45,686 nt of DNA from Candidimonas sp. SYP-B2681 (GTDB taxonomy: Bacteria > Pseudomonadota > Gammaproteobacteria > Burkholderiales > Burkholderiaceae_B), in the NCBI RefSeq assembly GCF_003971065.1, contig NZ_RYDV01000010.1, positions 1 through 45,686 on the forward strand, in the 5' to 3' direction. The notes beneath the pieces are model-generated. The model searched no databases, was not told the origin of the DNA, and saw only the letters and a program-made list of their open reading frames with translations. How positions within the stretch are numbered: position 1 is the stretch's first letter; each line of letters opens with the position of its first letter. Positions 45,181 to 45,686 of the stretch are shown here, piece by piece. The translations under genes and the position numbers were made by a program.

Positions 45181-45383
45181 GGATTCGAGATTCACGCCGC
45201 GGCATCATCCCGTCCGAGGGCTGACAAGTGAGTTCGACCCATAATCCTGGCCACAAGATGGAGACGCGTGCCCGACCACACTGGCTAGGGCAAGCCCAGA
45301 CGCCGCCGAGCCTCCCCCACCCTGCCACTGGATCCCCGGCCCTCACGCCGATGACCGGGTTCGTCCAATGATCATTGCCCCCA

Positions 45384-45569
45384 GGTGCAGAGGGTCCGCG
45401 GGGGCTGGGCGAAAGGTTGAGCAAGCCGGGCGGGCCGTTGGCATCGGGGAAAAAAGGGCGAAGCTGTCTGAGTGGGGCGCTTGTCAACAGTCCCTTGGGC
45501 TGTTGACCCCACGAGTTCTTCGCCCGCCCCGAGGACAACGGAACGGCCGGGTAGCCCGGCGAAGCACGG
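45384..45569. repeat. Long palindromic repeat, type 1, copy D, cut by an IS
   Basis: The left outer arm (45384-45410), GAAAGGTTGAGCAAGCC, the centre (CAACAGTCCCTTGGGCTGTTG) and the start of the right-side hairpin (AGCCCGGCGAAGCACGG) match copies B and C. Homology then stops after 45569: the expected CGGGCCGCAGCG and right outer arm are missing and replaced by the insertion-sequence end. Confidence 0.85.
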
Positions 45570-45686
45570 AGAGTGTCGGAAATTTTGTGTTCGGGTCTAT
45601 GATTGTCTTAAAGGAGACAAGCCATGGCACGAGACCAGAAGAAAGAACCGATAGGGGTCCCTAAGGGCAAGCTGCCCGCGAGCGCC
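45570..45686 (+). mobile_element. Left end of an IS256-family insertion sequence (truncated by window)
   Basis: Starting at about 45570, the sequence AGAGTGTCGGAAATTTTGTG resembles the terminal inverted repeats of IS256-family elements, and a transposase-like start follows 54 bases in. It interrupts palindrome copy D. The right end and target duplication lie outside the window, so the exact boundary is an estimate. Confidence 0.7.
45624..45686 (+). CDS. IS256-family transposase, N-terminal fragment (runs off window)
   Basis: Twenty-one codons are visible: MARDQKKEP, then IGVPKGKLPASA. AAGGAG (45611-45616) is an ideal ribosome-binding site. Openings of the form 'KKEPIG-VP-GKLP' are seen in IS256-type mutator transposases, and the position just inside an IS-like end supports this. 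The DDE catalytic part is beyond the window. Confidence 0.65.
   Translation, partial: MARDQKKEPIGVPKGKLPASA

Larger units (their letters stand above)
44650..45569. other. Spacer with operon promoter, palindromic repeats and linker
   Basis: No gene is supported in this stretch. 44650-44760 should contain the promoter of the CoA-transferase operon. 44761-45040 shows nothing I recognise. Then come a decayed type 2 palindrome (45061-45180), linker fragments (45196-45212 and 45340-45383) separated by about 128 bp of unmatched DNA, and a truncated type 1 palindrome (45384-45569) that ends at the insertion sequence. Confidence 0.7.

Overview
The window reads as chromosomal DNA of a GC-rich betaproteobacterium, most likely of the family Alcaligenaceae (Bordetella / Achromobacter / Pusillimonas relatives). 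That placement is an inference from protein flavour and gene order: ubiE - Tim44-like - ubiJ - ubiB - ferritin-like - hldC, a Bug-type periplasmic receptor, a very large DUF3683 FAD/Fe-S oxidoreductase, and pcm followed directly by tolC. No rRNA, tRNA, CRISPR array or phage gene was recognised.

Layout. 1-800: intergenic DNA with a long palindromic repeat and a cobalamin riboswitch. 913-3730: vitamin B12 uptake (btuB, btuF-like). 3886-5513: thiamin synthesis (thiG, thiD). 5644-7674: pcm-like methyltransferase and tolC. 7675-8444: repeat-rich spacer. 8445-14171, minus strand: hldC, a diiron ferritin-like protein, ubiB, ubiJ, a Tim44-like protein and ubiE (ubiquinone and envelope housekeeping). 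14199-14385: tandem 28-bp repeats. 14453-16487: phoB-phoR. 16714-18878: a VOC protein and 5-oxoprolinase subunits pxpB-pxpC.

18864-28498 is the most interesting block. It encodes all parts of a partner-switching signalling module: a STAS antagonist, an RsbW-type anti-sigma kinase and a Cache-HAMP-PP2C phosphatase. These sit among unusual sensors: an NCS2 permease with a degenerate GHKL-like tail, an MFS transporter carrying two duplicated extracytoplasmic sensor modules, and an orphan substrate-binding lipoprotein-like or periplasmic protein coupled to the phosphatase. An alanine racemase gene lies in the same operon. No sigma factor gene is present, so the output is unknown.

28505-36246: a GCS2-type glutamate-cysteine ligase, ilvA, a YqaA-type membrane protein, and a 1313-residue FAD/Fe-S oxidoreductase. 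36247-38307: an accessory pocket with a DUF2971 gene between two palindromic repeats. 38308-44649: a GntR regulator convergent with a five-gene operon (type III CoA-transferase, biotinyl protein, carboxyltransferase, biotin carboxylase, Bug receptor), apparently for uptake, CoA activation and carboxylation of an organic acid. 44650-45686: more palindromic repeats, one of them interrupted by the left end of an IS256-type insertion sequence that runs off the window.

Two related families of long imperfect palindromes recur in the spacers (about 220 bp and 120-224 bp). Their arms differ between copies but stay complementary within each copy, so they look like structured or mobile elements rather than plain sequence repeats.
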